Source of the DNA: 0-14-3-00-41-53 sp041500225
GTDB taxonomy: Bacteria > Nitrospirota > Thermodesulfovibrionia > Thermodesulfovibrionales > SM23-35
Assembly: GCA_041500225.1 (NCBI GenBank)
Contig: JBGQLV010000014.1
Coordinates: forward strand, 1-39,987
Reading direction: 5' to 3'
Length of the DNA stretch: 39,987 nucleotides
In this document: positions 30,922 to 38,885 of the stretch, piece after piece
How positions within the stretch are numbered: position 1 is the stretch's first letter
How the letters are laid out: each line of letters opens with the position of its first letter
The notes under the pieces: generated by a model
What the model saw: only the letters and a program-made list of their open reading frames with translations
What the model was told of the DNA's origin: nothing
Databases searched by the model: none
Position numbers and translations under genes: made by a program

Positions 30922-31010
30922 GTAGCCGCAAACTTTAGTTTGCGTGATTTTTTTAGGAATATGAATCACTCAATGAGTGATTATAAACGCAGGCTAAAGC
31001 CTGCGGCTAC
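30922..31010. repeat. paired REP hairpins, second copy
   Basis: Hairpins GCAAACTTTAGTTTGC (30927-30942) and GCAGGCTAAAGCCTGC lie between GTAGCCGC and GCGGCTAC. Same architecture as 12068-12163, with a third small dyad ATCACTCAATGAGTGAT in the middle. It sits just upstream of tig and may form part of its leader. Confidence 0.75.
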
Positions 31011-31074
31011 CACGAAATTTTAAAATAATCATTCAATTTAGGGTATAATAGACAATAATTCAGGGAGGTTGAAT

Positions 31075-32397
31075 TTGCTCAAATCAGTAGAGGATATTAA
31101 TACTACAAAAAAACGTCTCAGGATAGAGATACCATCAGATGTGATTGAAAAGGAGATAGGTAATTCTCTTGAGAAGGTCAGACAGAAGGCTAAAATTCCT
31201 GGTTTTAGACCTGGCAGGGCGCCGATTAATTTAATAGAAAGACGTTTCGGAAAAGAGGTTGAAGCAGAGGTACTTGATAAGATAATCCCTGAATATTACA
31301 GTAAGGCATTAAAAGAAGCTGAACTCATGCCTGTAACAACGCCCGTATTTGATGAGAAAATAGACTTTAAAAGAAACAATCCCATAAATCTTTCATTAAC
31401 AGTTGAGGTAATGCCGAAGATTGAAAATCTTAGTTATGGAAATATGAAGGTTGAAGATATCCCAGTGTCTGTCGATGATGCCGAGGTCGAAGATTATCTT
31501 AAGAAACTCCAGGGAGAAAAAGCTATATACGAGGTTTCTGAGAAAGAGATAGATACAGATGACCTGGTCTCATTTGAGTACGTTGACGCTAAAATAGCAG
31601 GTGAAGAAAATGCCGCGGCTCTCAAAGAGCAGATATCAAAAATGGGTAATGAGATCTTGCCTCCCGACATAATGGAGAAAATGATCGGCAAGAAAAAAGA
31701 CGATATAGTTGAGTTCGCTACCACATTCAATGGAGACTGTAAGTCAAAAGAACTCGCCGGGAAAACCATTGACATGAAAGTTGCGATAAAGGAGATAAAG
31801 AAGAAAAACTTACCTGAAATTGATGATGAATTCGCAAAGGACCTTGGTTTCGAAAACATCCCTGAGATGAAGGAAAAGATAAAAGAAAAAATATTTGCAG
31901 TCAAAAAAGAACATATTGTCAGAATACAGAAGGCAATAATTGTAAATAAGATTCTTGAAGCCCATAGTTTTGAAGCGCCGGAGACCCTCGTAAGAAGAGA
32001 AATGGAATCCCTTATGATGCATGAAAGTTTGTCCCAACGGGAAGCTAAAGAAACAACTTCAATAGCCGGCAGTCCGGAAGAGGAAAAAGTCGTTGCAAGC
32101 CGATCCCAAGAGGACTTAGAAAAATTACAGACTGAACTGAAAGATAAGGCGTTGAAAAACGTTCAGGCATCGTTAATCATTGATGCTATTGGTCAAAAAG
32201 AGGGGATTACGGTAACAGATGATGAAATGAATGAACGGATCTCTTTGATAGCGCAGAAGCTCTCGGCCACACCAGAAGCAGTTAAGAACTTCTATCATTA
32301 TAAAGAAGGCTCTCTGGAAGGCCTGAGACATTCAATCTATGAAGATAAGGTTATGGATATGCTTCTATCTAAAGCTGTAATTGAGAAAGGAGAGTAA
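31075..32397 (+). CDS. tig: trigger factor chaperone
   Basis: About 440 residues. The N-terminal ribosome-binding domain (1 to about 115) has the signature PGFRPGRAPINLIERRFG. A divergent FKBP-type PPIase domain (about 150-240) follows, then the C-terminal chaperone arms. It holds nascent chains at the ribosome exit. I choose TTG 31075 (MLKSVEDI) because GGGAGG (31063-31068) is six bases before it; TTG 31069 overlaps the end of that site. The stop is directly followed by the clpP ATG. The arm region around residues 320-350 (SQREAKETTSIAGSPEEEK) is unusual in composition. Confidence 0.95.
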   Translation: MLKSVEDINTTKKRLRIEIPSDVIEKEIGNSLEKVRQKAKIPGFRPGRAPINLIERRFGKEVEAEVLDKIIPEYYSKALKEAELMPVTTPVFDEKIDFKRNNPINLSLTVEVMPKIENLSYGNMKVEDIPVSVDDAEVEDYLKKLQGEKAIYEVSEKEIDTDDLVSFEYVDAKIAGEENAAALKEQISKMGNEILPPDIMEKMIGKKKDDIVEFATTFNGDCKSKELAGKTIDMKVAIKEIKKKNLPEIDDEFAKDLGFENIPEMKEKIKEKIFAVKKEHIVRIQKAIIVNKILEAHSFEAPETLVRREMESLMMHESLSQREAKETTSIAGSPEEEKVVASRSQEDLEKLQTELKDKALKNVQASLIIDAIGQKEGITVTDDEMNERISLIAQKLSATPEAVKNFYHYKEGSLEGLRHSIYEDKVMDMLLSKAVIEKGE

Positions 32398-33000
32398 ATG
32401 AGTATTATTCCTATAGTTATAGAGCAGACAGGGCGTTCTGAGAGGGCCTATGACATTTATTCAAGACTCCTCAAAGACAGGATCATCTTTATCGGCACTG
32501 TAATAGATGACTATGTTGCTAACATCGTTATAGCTCAACTATTATTCCTTCAGACTGAGGATCCTGAAAAGGACATCCATCTATATATTAATACACCAGG
32601 CGGCATAGTATCCTCCGGCCTTGCAATATATGACACGATGCAGTATGTGAAACCGGGTATAGCAACTTACTGTATCGGACAGGCAGCCAGCATGGGTGCA
32701 CTTTTGCTTTCAGCAGGCACGAAGGGTAAGCGTTTTGCATTACCTAACTCAAGGATTATGTTACACCAGCCAATGGGAGGGTTTCAGGGGCAGGCTACGG
32801 ATATAGAAATCCATGCCAGAGAAATACTGAGGATGAAGGATACCCTTAACAAAATACTTGCAACACACACTGGTCAATCTCTTGAAAAGATACAGGCAGA
32901 TACTGACAGGGATTTTTTTATGTCAGGAGAGGAGGCAAAAGAGTACGGCATAGTCGATGAGGTAATCCGGGGCATTAAGGACAGGAGGGCGGATGGCTAA
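32398..33000 (+). CDS. clpP: ATP-dependent Clp protease proteolytic subunit
   Basis: A 200-residue ClpP with the catalytic triad Ser98 (GQAASMGALL), His123 (IMLHQPMGG) and Asp172 (DTDRDFFMS). The N-terminus (MSIIPIVIEQTGRSERAYDI) includes the short propeptide/axial-loop segment. It assembles as a tetradecamer with ClpX or ClpA caps. It follows tig with no gap and overlaps clpX by 8 bp, the conserved tig-clpP-clpX operon. Confidence 0.97.
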   Translation: MSIIPIVIEQTGRSERAYDIYSRLLKDRIIFIGTVIDDYVANIVIAQLLFLQTEDPEKDIHLYINTPGGIVSSGLAIYDTMQYVKPGIATYCIGQAASMGALLLSAGTKGKRFALPNSRIMLHQPMGGFQGQATDIEIHAREILRMKDTLNKILATHTGQSLEKIQADTDRDFFMSGEEAKEYGIVDEVIRGIKDRRADG

Positions 33001-34234
33001 AAAGGATGAAAATGCGCTTAAATGTTCATTCTGTGGTAAGGGACATGCTGAAGTAAAAAAGCTTATTGCAGGGCCCACTGTTTATATATGCAATGAGTGT
33101 GTTGAGCTGTGCAACGAGATAATTGCGGATGCATTCCATGAAGAAGTAAAAGGTCCTGTATTCCCAAAGCTCCCAACACCAATGGAGATACATCAGTTCC
33201 TTAACGATTATGTTATAGGGCAGGAGAGAGCAAAGAAGATACTCTCGGTTGCCGTGCATAATCACTATAAGAGGATATACAGCCCTGCGGAATCAGATAT
33301 AGAACTACAAAAAAGTAATATACTTCTGATAGGACCCACAGGTACCGGCAAGACCCTGTTTGCCCAGACTTTAGCAAAAATACTCAATGTGCCATTCGCT
33401 ATAGCTGACGCGACAACCCTCACAGAGGCAGGGTATGTTGGAGAAGATGTCGAGAATATAATCCTGAAACTACTGCAGGCAGCAGGTTACGATACTGAAA
33501 AGGCACAAAGAGGCATAGTTTATATCGATGAAATTGACAAGATAAGCAGGAAATCAGAGAATCCCTCTATAACAAGGGATGTATCAGGCGAAGGTGTGCA
33601 GCAGGCCCTTTTGAAGATAATCGAAGGGACTGTAGCCAATATCCCGCCCCAGGGTGGGAGGAAACATCCGCAACAGGAATTCATTCAGTTGGACACAACA
33701 AATATCCTCTTCATATGCGGTGGTGCCTTTATCGGCCTTGATGCCATCATAGAACAGAAAACAGGGCAGAAAACAGTTGGGTTTGTTTCTGATATGGCGA
33801 TAAGAAAGGAAAGGAAGATAGGCGAAATACTCAGCCTTGTTGAACCAGAAGATATGATAAAATATGGATTTATACCCGAGTTTGTAGGAAGAATGCCTGT
33901 TGTAGCAGCCCTTGACGAACTTGACGAGCCGGCCCTGATAAAGATACTGACTGAACCTAAAAATGCCCTCATAAAACAGTATCAGAAGCTCCTCTCTTTT
34001 GATAATGTCAGACTCAGATTTTCAGATGGTGCGCTATCAGCAATAGCAAAAAAGGCGAGACAACGAAAGACTGGTGCACGAGGATTAAGGGCTATACTCG
34101 AAGACATAATGCTCGATGTGATGTATGAGATCCCTTCACAGACAGGCATCAAGGAATGTCTGATAAAGGAAGATACTATTGTCAAAAACGAGAAACCTAT
34201 ACTTATTTACGAAAGACAGGCAGAGTCAGCATAA
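32993..34234 (+). CDS. clpX: ATP-dependent unfoldase ClpX
   Basis: A 413-residue AAA+ protein. The N-terminal zinc domain has CSFCGK and CNECVELC (four Cys). Walker A GPTGTGKT is at 114-121, Walker B is in IVYIDEIDKI, the ClpP-docking IGF-type loop region is IGLDAI/GFVSDM, and sensor 2 is in GARGLRAI. It unfolds substrates for ClpP. A normal-length, intact gene, translationally coupled to clpP. Confidence 0.97.
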   Translation: MAKKDENALKCSFCGKGHAEVKKLIAGPTVYICNECVELCNEIIADAFHEEVKGPVFPKLPTPMEIHQFLNDYVIGQERAKKILSVAVHNHYKRIYSPAESDIELQKSNILLIGPTGTGKTLFAQTLAKILNVPFAIADATTLTEAGYVGEDVENIILKLLQAAGYDTEKAQRGIVYIDEIDKISRKSENPSITRDVSGEGVQQALLKIIEGTVANIPPQGGRKHPQQEFIQLDTTNILFICGGAFIGLDAIIEQKTGQKTVGFVSDMAIRKERKIGEILSLVEPEDMIKYGFIPEFVGRMPVVAALDELDEPALIKILTEPKNALIKQYQKLLSFDNVRLRFSDGALSAIAKKARQRKTGARGLRAILEDIMLDVMYEIPSQTGIKECLIKEDTIVKNEKPILIYERQAESA

Positions 34235-34291
34235 AATAGTTCAGAGTTTTGAGTTAGAAACAGAAAAAAACTGCATCAAGTAGTAAAAGTT

Positions 34292-34768
34292 TTAGTGTTT
34301 TGTTCGTCCTGAAATGAATGCCTTTTCTATTGTCCTTCTGACAGTTTCCCTAAGGGCCTCATCACTTATTTGAGAGACGGTCTCTTCTATATAGGATAGT
34401 TCTTCGGCTGCCAGTGGTTTGACTTTTGATTTCCCAGTCTCGCTCCGTGAAGCGGGGCGGGCCTGATTCTTGACTTCTGACTTTATGTCTGTTGAAACCC
34501 TGCCGAGCTTGAAGCGTACAGCCCTGACACCATAAGAGCTCATCTTTTTTATTATATCCTCTTTGCAAAAATTTAATTCCTGGAGCCATACAGGCGAGTC
34601 AACATTAAGAAGAATCTCGTCTTTGGATAACATAGATGGCGCCATATGGTACGAAAGGGGCTTACTGAAAAGATTATACCAGTTCCTTTTAATCTCAGCT
34701 AATCTTACACCATCATTAATCCCGAGTTCCTTGATGATAGGGAGAAGCAGGGAATCTGCCCTCTTCAC
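34292..34768 (-). CDS. DUF721 (DciA-like) protein with inserted segment
   Basis: A 158-residue protein. The first 90 residues form a DUF721 domain (ADSLLLPIIKELGINDGVRL, NRWYNLF-like, LLNVDSPVWLQELNFCKEDI, VRAVRFKLGRV), the KH-like module of DciA helicase-loading proteins. Residues about 93-116 (KSEVKNQARPASRSETGKSK) come from a repeat with a CGCTCCGTGAAGCGGGGCG hairpin, and the helical C-terminus ends ETVRRTIEKAFI. The GTG start shares its first base with the rpmB stop (TAGTG). It converges with clpX. Confidence 0.75.
   Translation of the reverse strand: MKRADSLLLPIIKELGINDGVRLAEIKRNWYNLFSKPLSYHMAPSMLSKDEILLNVDSPVWLQELNFCKEDIIKKMSSYGVRAVRFKLGRVSTDIKSEVKNQARPASRSETGKSKVKPLAAEELSYIEETVSQISDEALRETVRRTIEKAFISGRTKH
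34421..34488. repeat. repeat with hairpin inserted in the DUF721 gene
   Basis: The hairpin TCGCTCCGTGAAGCGGGGCG is flanked by heptamer-like sequence (GACTTTTGATTTCCC on the left and TTGACTTCTGACTTTATG on the right) of the kind seen intergenically at 37470-37553. It stays in frame. Confidence 0.5.
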
Positions 34769-34956
34769 TAAACAGCCTTTTTAACCTTCCCGGAACGGAG
34801 ACACCTGGTACATACATAAAGCCTTCTAACCCCGTTATCGGTAATCACACGCATCCGTTGCAAGTTAGGCATTATCCGCCTTTTGGTCTTATTGTTTGCA
34901 TGGCTGACATTATTACCGATTGTCCTTTGTTTTCCACATACAGCACAACTTGCCAT
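34768..34956 (-). CDS. rpmB: 50S ribosomal protein L28
   Basis: A 62-residue basic protein with MASCAVCGKQRTIGNNVSHANNKTKR-type start and RLYVCTRCLRSGKV end, the zinc-binding (C+) form of L28 with Cys in CAVCGK and CTRC. I chose ATG 34956 because GAAGGGGG precedes it; an in-frame ATG six codons earlier adds MKGVNI, which is not part of the family. The downstream DUF721 gene is coupled. Confidence 0.96.
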   Translation of the reverse strand: MASCAVCGKQRTIGNNVSHANNKTKRRIMPNLQRMRVITDNGVRRLYVCTRCLRSGKVKKAV

Positions 34957-35048
34957 TATATTTACCCCCTTCACTCATTGCATTAAAAAGGTTTATTATG
35001 ATAACATTTAAAAGTTATCGTTGCAAGAATAACTTAAAATAATAAACT

Positions 35049-35123
35049 GTCATTGCGAGTGAAACGAAAGCAATTTTGTTTTTTAAAAAAAGGTTGCCAT
35101 GGTCGGTATGCCATCGCGATGAC
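35049..35123. repeat. REP-like element, GTCATTGCGAG/ATCGCGATGAC ends
   Basis: GTCATTGCGA (35049-35058) and TCGCGATGAC (35114-35123) are imperfect inverted ends; AAAGCAATTTT lies inside. The sequence type is the same as 30753-30831. It lies between the divergent rpmB and infB genes. Confidence 0.6.
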
Positions 35124-35160
35124 AAGTATAAAAAGGTTTAAAGATTGAGGTTGAAAATAA

Positions 35161-37467
35161 ATGTCAAAAATAAGAATTTATGAACTGGCAAAGAGGATAG
35201 GGGTTTCAACCAAGGTTATACTTAGTGAGCTTTCAAAACTTGGTATAGAGGGTAAAACCCACACTTCAAGCATAGAAACAGAAGTCGCTCAAAAAATAGA
35301 AGACACATTCCGAAAGAAAGATGTTAAACCATCAAAAAAACTTGCTCCCCAAAAAGATATAGCTGCAGAGAAAACTGTTAAGCCTTCGATTGAGAAGTTG
35401 CCTGAGGAAAAAGTAAAGCCAGCCAAACCTGAGATTGAAGAAGAACCTGAAATAATGCCTGAGACAGAGAAACATGAGGAACCCTTACCACCCGAGGAAG
35501 AAGAATTAAAGATCCCTGATAGATTCAAAAAAGAGATGGAAACAGAAAAGATAGAAAAATTCAAGACAAAACCAGGAATGCAAAGGGCTTTTCAGACTAT
35601 CAGAAAGATAGAGCCCAAAAAATGGCATGAGCAAAGACCGGGCAAGAGGGCTGGAAGGACCAGGACATTTTATAAGGAGGAACGGAAACCTCAGGACCAG
35701 CTTGTAGTAGTAAGGAAAAAAACACTTAAACTCACGGAAGGAGCAACCGTAAAAGAATTTGCAGAACTAATAGGGGTTAAGCTGTCTGATGTTATAAAGA
35801 AGTTTATGGAATTAGGATATATGCCTACAATAAACCAGCCTGTTGATAATGATGCCGCTTTGTTAGTTGCAGAGAATTTTGGGACAAAGCTTACACTTTA
35901 TCCTATTGAAGAAGATACTGTTGTTATAGAGGCACCCGAGGATGTTAGCAAATTATTACCACGACCTCCTGTTATAACCATAATGGGACATGTAGACCAT
36001 GGTAAGACATCACTCCTTGATGCAATAAGAGAGACAAAGGTTACAGAGACCGAGGCTGGTGGTATCACTCAGCATATAGGTGCATATAAAGTTAATCTGA
36101 GGGGCAAAGATATTGTGTTTCTCGATACACCTGGTCATGAGGCATTTACGTCAATGAGGGCAAGGGGGGCAAAGGTTACAGATATAGTAGTCCTTGTCGT
36201 AGCAGCAGATGACGGCGTCATGCCGCAGACTGTTGAGGCCATTAACCATGCAAAGGCAGCGAATGTACCAATTGTCATAGCGATAAACAAGATTGACAAA
36301 CCTGAGGCAAATCTTTCCAAGGTAAGGAATGAACTATCAGAGCGCGGCATAATCTCAGAGGAATGGGGTGGACAGAACATCTTTGTAGAGGTCTCTGCTA
36401 AAAAACGCATAGGCATAGAACGCCTGCTTGAGATGATACTCCTTCAGGCAGAGGTAATGGAGCTTAAGGCCAATCCTGATAAAAAAGCACGGGGTACAAT
36501 TATTGAGGCAAAGCTTGATAAGGGAAGAGGGCCTGTTGCAACTGTACTTGTGCAATCTGGTACCCTGAAGATTAGCGATGCATTCCTTGCAGGTACCCAC
36601 GCAGGAAAGGTCAGGGCATTGATCGACGACACAGGTAAAAGGATAATGGAAGCAGTACCGTCAACACCTGTTGAGGTAATCGGGTTTCAAGAGGTCCCTT
36701 CAGCCGGAGACATATTTACAGTCGTTGAAGACGAAAAGAGGGCGAGGCAGATAGCTCTTGCAAGGCAACAGAAAATGAAGCTTGCTGAGATGGCAAAGAC
36801 GAGAAAACTTACGCTTGATGAACTTTACGCAAAGATAAAAGAGGGGGCGATAAGGGAACTTAATATTATAATAAAGGGTGATGTTCAAGGCTCGGTTGAA
36901 GCAATAAAAGAAGCCCTTGAAAGTATTACACACCCACAGGTAAAGGTGAAGGTTATTCACTCATCTGCCGGCGGCATTACTGAGTCAGATGTCATGCTTG
37001 CAGCTGCATCAAGCGCAATTATAATAGGTTTCAATATAAGACCTGAGCCTAATGCTTCACAGACAGCAGAAAAAGAAGGTGTTGATATCAGGCTCTACAA
37101 TGTGATATATGAAGCAATCGATGATGTTAAGAAGGCACTTGAAGGTCTCCTTGAACCTACACTCAAGGAAAAAACGCTCGGGAGGGCAGAAGTCCGCCAA
37201 TTATTTCCAATATCAAGAGTAGGAACTATTGCAGGATGTTATGTACTTGATGGCTCTATAATCCGCTCAAGCGATGGCATAAGGGTTATCAGGGACAATA
37301 TTGTTGTATACGATGGTAAGATTGCTTCCCTTAAAAGATTCAAGGAGGATGCAAGAGAAGTACAGGTAGGATACGAATGTGGCATTATGATAGAAAATTT
37401 CAATGACATAAAGGTTGGAGATATATTCGAAAATTATATAGTTGAAAAAATAGCCGCAAAACTATAA
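35161..37467 (+). CDS. infB: translation initiation factor IF-2
   Basis: A 768-residue IF-2. The N-terminal IF2N helix-turn domain (MSKIRIYELAKRIGVSTKVI) is followed by a long Lys/Glu/Pro-rich linker (about 50-150) and a second IF2N-like unit (TVKEFAELIGVKLSDVIKKF). The GTPase has G1 GHVDHGKT (276-283), DTPGHEAF and NKID. Domains II, III and IV follow, including RAEVRQLFPISRVG-like sequence. It places initiator tRNA on the 30S subunit. The first gene of infB-rbfA-nrnA-truB; nusA, often upstream, is absent and rpmB is divergent instead. Confidence 0.97.
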   Translation: MSKIRIYELAKRIGVSTKVILSELSKLGIEGKTHTSSIETEVAQKIEDTFRKKDVKPSKKLAPQKDIAAEKTVKPSIEKLPEEKVKPAKPEIEEEPEIMPETEKHEEPLPPEEEELKIPDRFKKEMETEKIEKFKTKPGMQRAFQTIRKIEPKKWHEQRPGKRAGRTRTFYKEERKPQDQLVVVRKKTLKLTEGATVKEFAELIGVKLSDVIKKFMELGYMPTINQPVDNDAALLVAENFGTKLTLYPIEEDTVVIEAPEDVSKLLPRPPVITIMGHVDHGKTSLLDAIRETKVTETEAGGITQHIGAYKVNLRGKDIVFLDTPGHEAFTSMRARGAKVTDIVVLVVAADDGVMPQTVEAINHAKAANVPIVIAINKIDKPEANLSKVRNELSERGIISEEWGGQNIFVEVSAKKRIGIERLLEMILLQAEVMELKANPDKKARGTIIEAKLDKGRGPVATVLVQSGTLKISDAFLAGTHAGKVRALIDDTGKRIMEAVPSTPVEVIGFQEVPSAGDIFTVVEDEKRARQIALARQQKMKLAEMAKTRKLTLDELYAKIKEGAIRELNIIIKGDVQGSVEAIKEALESITHPQVKVKVIHSSAGGITESDVMLAAASSAIIIGFNIRPEPNASQTAEKEGVDIRLYNVIYEAIDDVKKALEGLLEPTLKEKTLGRAEVRQLFPISRVGTIAGCYVLDGSIIRSSDGIRVIRDNIVVYDGKIASLKRFKEDAREVQVGYECGIMIENFNDIKVGDIFENYIVEKIAAKL

Positions 37468-37471
37468 ACAA

Positions 37472-37553
37472 AGTTAAGAGTTAAGAGTTGAGAGTTATGA
37501 ATTTAAAAACAACTTCCACTTTCAACTTTCAACTTTTCACTTTTAACTTTAAA
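37472..37553. repeat. two heptanucleotide tandem tracts
   Basis: Four heptamers AGTTAAG, AGTTAAG, AGTTGAG, AGTTATG fill 37472-37499. Six more (ACTTCCA, CTTTCAA, CTTTCAA, CTTTTCA, CTTTTAA, CTTTAAA) fill 37512-37553. The two runs are roughly inverted and could form a weak hairpin. They occupy the whole infB-rbfA gap and leave no clear binding site for rbfA. Confidence 0.7.
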
Positions 37554-37554
37554 T

Positions 37555-37914
37555 ATGCTTCCTTATAAACGTTCTCAGAGGGTTGGCGATCTTCTGAGAG
37601 AAGAAATAGCAGAGATAGTCATTCACAGACTTAAAGATCCCCGGATCGGATTTGTAACAATCACCGGGGTTGATGTCACGGATGATCTTAAAATCGCAAA
37701 GATTTATGTAAGCATCTTTAAAGATGAAGATAAGAAGACCACACTTGAAATATTAAATTTCGCAAAAAGCTTTATACGTTTTGAACTATCAAAAAGACTC
37801 CGGATGAAATCTATACCAAGCATCGATTTCAGGCTTGACACCTCCATCGAGTATGGAAACAAGATAGACAAACTCCTAAAAAAGATTGAGGGAGAAGGTG
37901 AAAGTACCTCGTAA
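37555..37914 (+). CDS. rbfA: ribosome-binding factor A
   Basis: A 119-residue KH-type protein: YKRSQRVGDLLREEIAEIV, DPRIGFVTITGVDVTDDLKI, AKIYVSIF and the end PSIDFRLDTSIEYGNKIDKL. It matures 16S rRNA in the 30S subunit. It overlaps the nrnA start. The ATG at 37555 follows directly after a heptamer tract. Confidence 0.95.
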   Translation: MLPYKRSQRVGDLLREEIAEIVIHRLKDPRIGFVTITGVDVTDDLKIAKIYVSIFKDEDKKTTLEILNFAKSFIRFELSKRLRMKSIPSIDFRLDTSIEYGNKIDKLLKKIEGEGESTS

Positions 37915-38845
37915 ACTCCTAGCATTTTTAAAGGAAAAAGATAATTTTTTTATAGCAACCCATATCAATCCTGAAGGCGATGCAATTGGTTCTGCCGTTG
38001 CCCTTTCAATGGCACTTGAATCCCGGGGCAAAAAGACTGTTGTTTATGACCGTGATATTGTGCCTGAGTTTTACAGGTTTTTACCAGGGCATGAAAGATT
38101 TAGAAATTCAACCTTCGACCTCCAACCTTCAGCCTTCAACCTTATTTTGCTTGACTGTAACAGCTTAGAGAGGGCCGGGGTTGAGGGGTTGAGTTTCGAG
38201 TATTCTGCTGTTATAGACCACCATGAGACAGAAGAGAACTTCGGCGATATAAGGTGGGTAGAACCAGAGGCAGCAGCAACCGGAATGATGATATTTTATC
38301 TAATAAAGGAAATTGGTCTGAAGATAACGAGAGATATTGCCATAAATCTGTATTCTGCCATTGCTGTTGATACAGGGACATTTAGATATAGTAATACGAC
38401 TGCTGAAGTTTTAAAGGTTGGCGCTGAACTTATAGAAGCAGGAGCGAACCCGGCATACATATCGAACCACTTTTATGAAACATGGTCTAAAGAGAGATTT
38501 GCTTTACTTATAATGGCCTTAAATACCCTTGAGATAAGAGACGGCATTGCTATAACCGTTGTTACAAAGGGGATGTATAAAAAGACAGGGACAGGTTCCG
38601 AGGATACCGAGAATTTTTCCAATTTTCCGAGGATGATGAAGGATATTAGGATATCCGCATTTTTTAGAGAACTAGGTAATAATTACTGGAAGGTAAGTCT
38701 GCGTTCAAGGAGAGATATAAATGTCGCCGGGATTGCTGCACTTTTTGAAGGTGGCGGACATAGGAATGCTTCAGGTTATAAGATAAAGGCGAGTCTTGAA
38801 TCTGCAAAGAAAGCCCTATTAAAGGCAGTTAACACAGTTTCTTGA
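37898..38845 (+). CDS. nrnA: bifunctional oligoribonuclease / pAp phosphatase NrnA
   Basis: About 315 residues of the DHH/DHHA1 family. Metal ligands are in FIATHINPEGDAIGSA, LLDCNSLERAG, and the DHH motif in VIDHHETEENF; the DHHA1 domain ends VAGIAALFEGGGHRNASGY. NrnA degrades short oligoribonucleotides and pAp. An unusual STFDLQPSAFN segment stands between GHERFRN and LILLDC and is encoded by heptamer repeats. I chose GTG 37898, since TTG 37886 is within the binding-site purines GAGGGAGAAGG; the spacing for GTG is short. The gene overlaps rbfA. Confidence 0.93.
   Translation: MKVPRKLLAFLKEKDNFFIATHINPEGDAIGSAVALSMALESRGKKTVVYDRDIVPEFYRFLPGHERFRNSTFDLQPSAFNLILLDCNSLERAGVEGLSFEYSAVIDHHETEENFGDIRWVEPEAAATGMMIFYLIKEIGLKITRDIAINLYSAIAVDTGTFRYSNTTAEVLKVGAELIEAGANPAYISNHFYETWSKERFALLIMALNTLEIRDGIAITVVTKGMYKKTGTGSEDTENFSNFPRMMKDIRISAFFRELGNNYWKVSLRSRRDINVAGIAALFEGGGHRNASGYKIKASLESAKKALLKAVNTVS
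38107..38141. repeat. five heptamers inside nrnA
   Basis: TTCAACC, TTCGACC, TCCAACC, TTCAGCC, TTCAACC follow one another without a gap. They give the extra residues STFDLQPSAFN in a region that is normally short. The unit is close to the intergenic heptamers at 37512-37553. Confidence 0.75.
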
Positions 38846-38885
38846 GTTTGCGCGGTTTCTTGTGTTAAAAAACTCAATAAACTCA

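Noticed and set aside
32030..32110. Repeat insertion in trigger factor (SQREAKETTSIAGSPEEEK region)
   Set aside because: The segment looks odd, but the arms of trigger factor vary in length and I found no matching repeat elsewhere in this window, so the evidence is too thin to claim.
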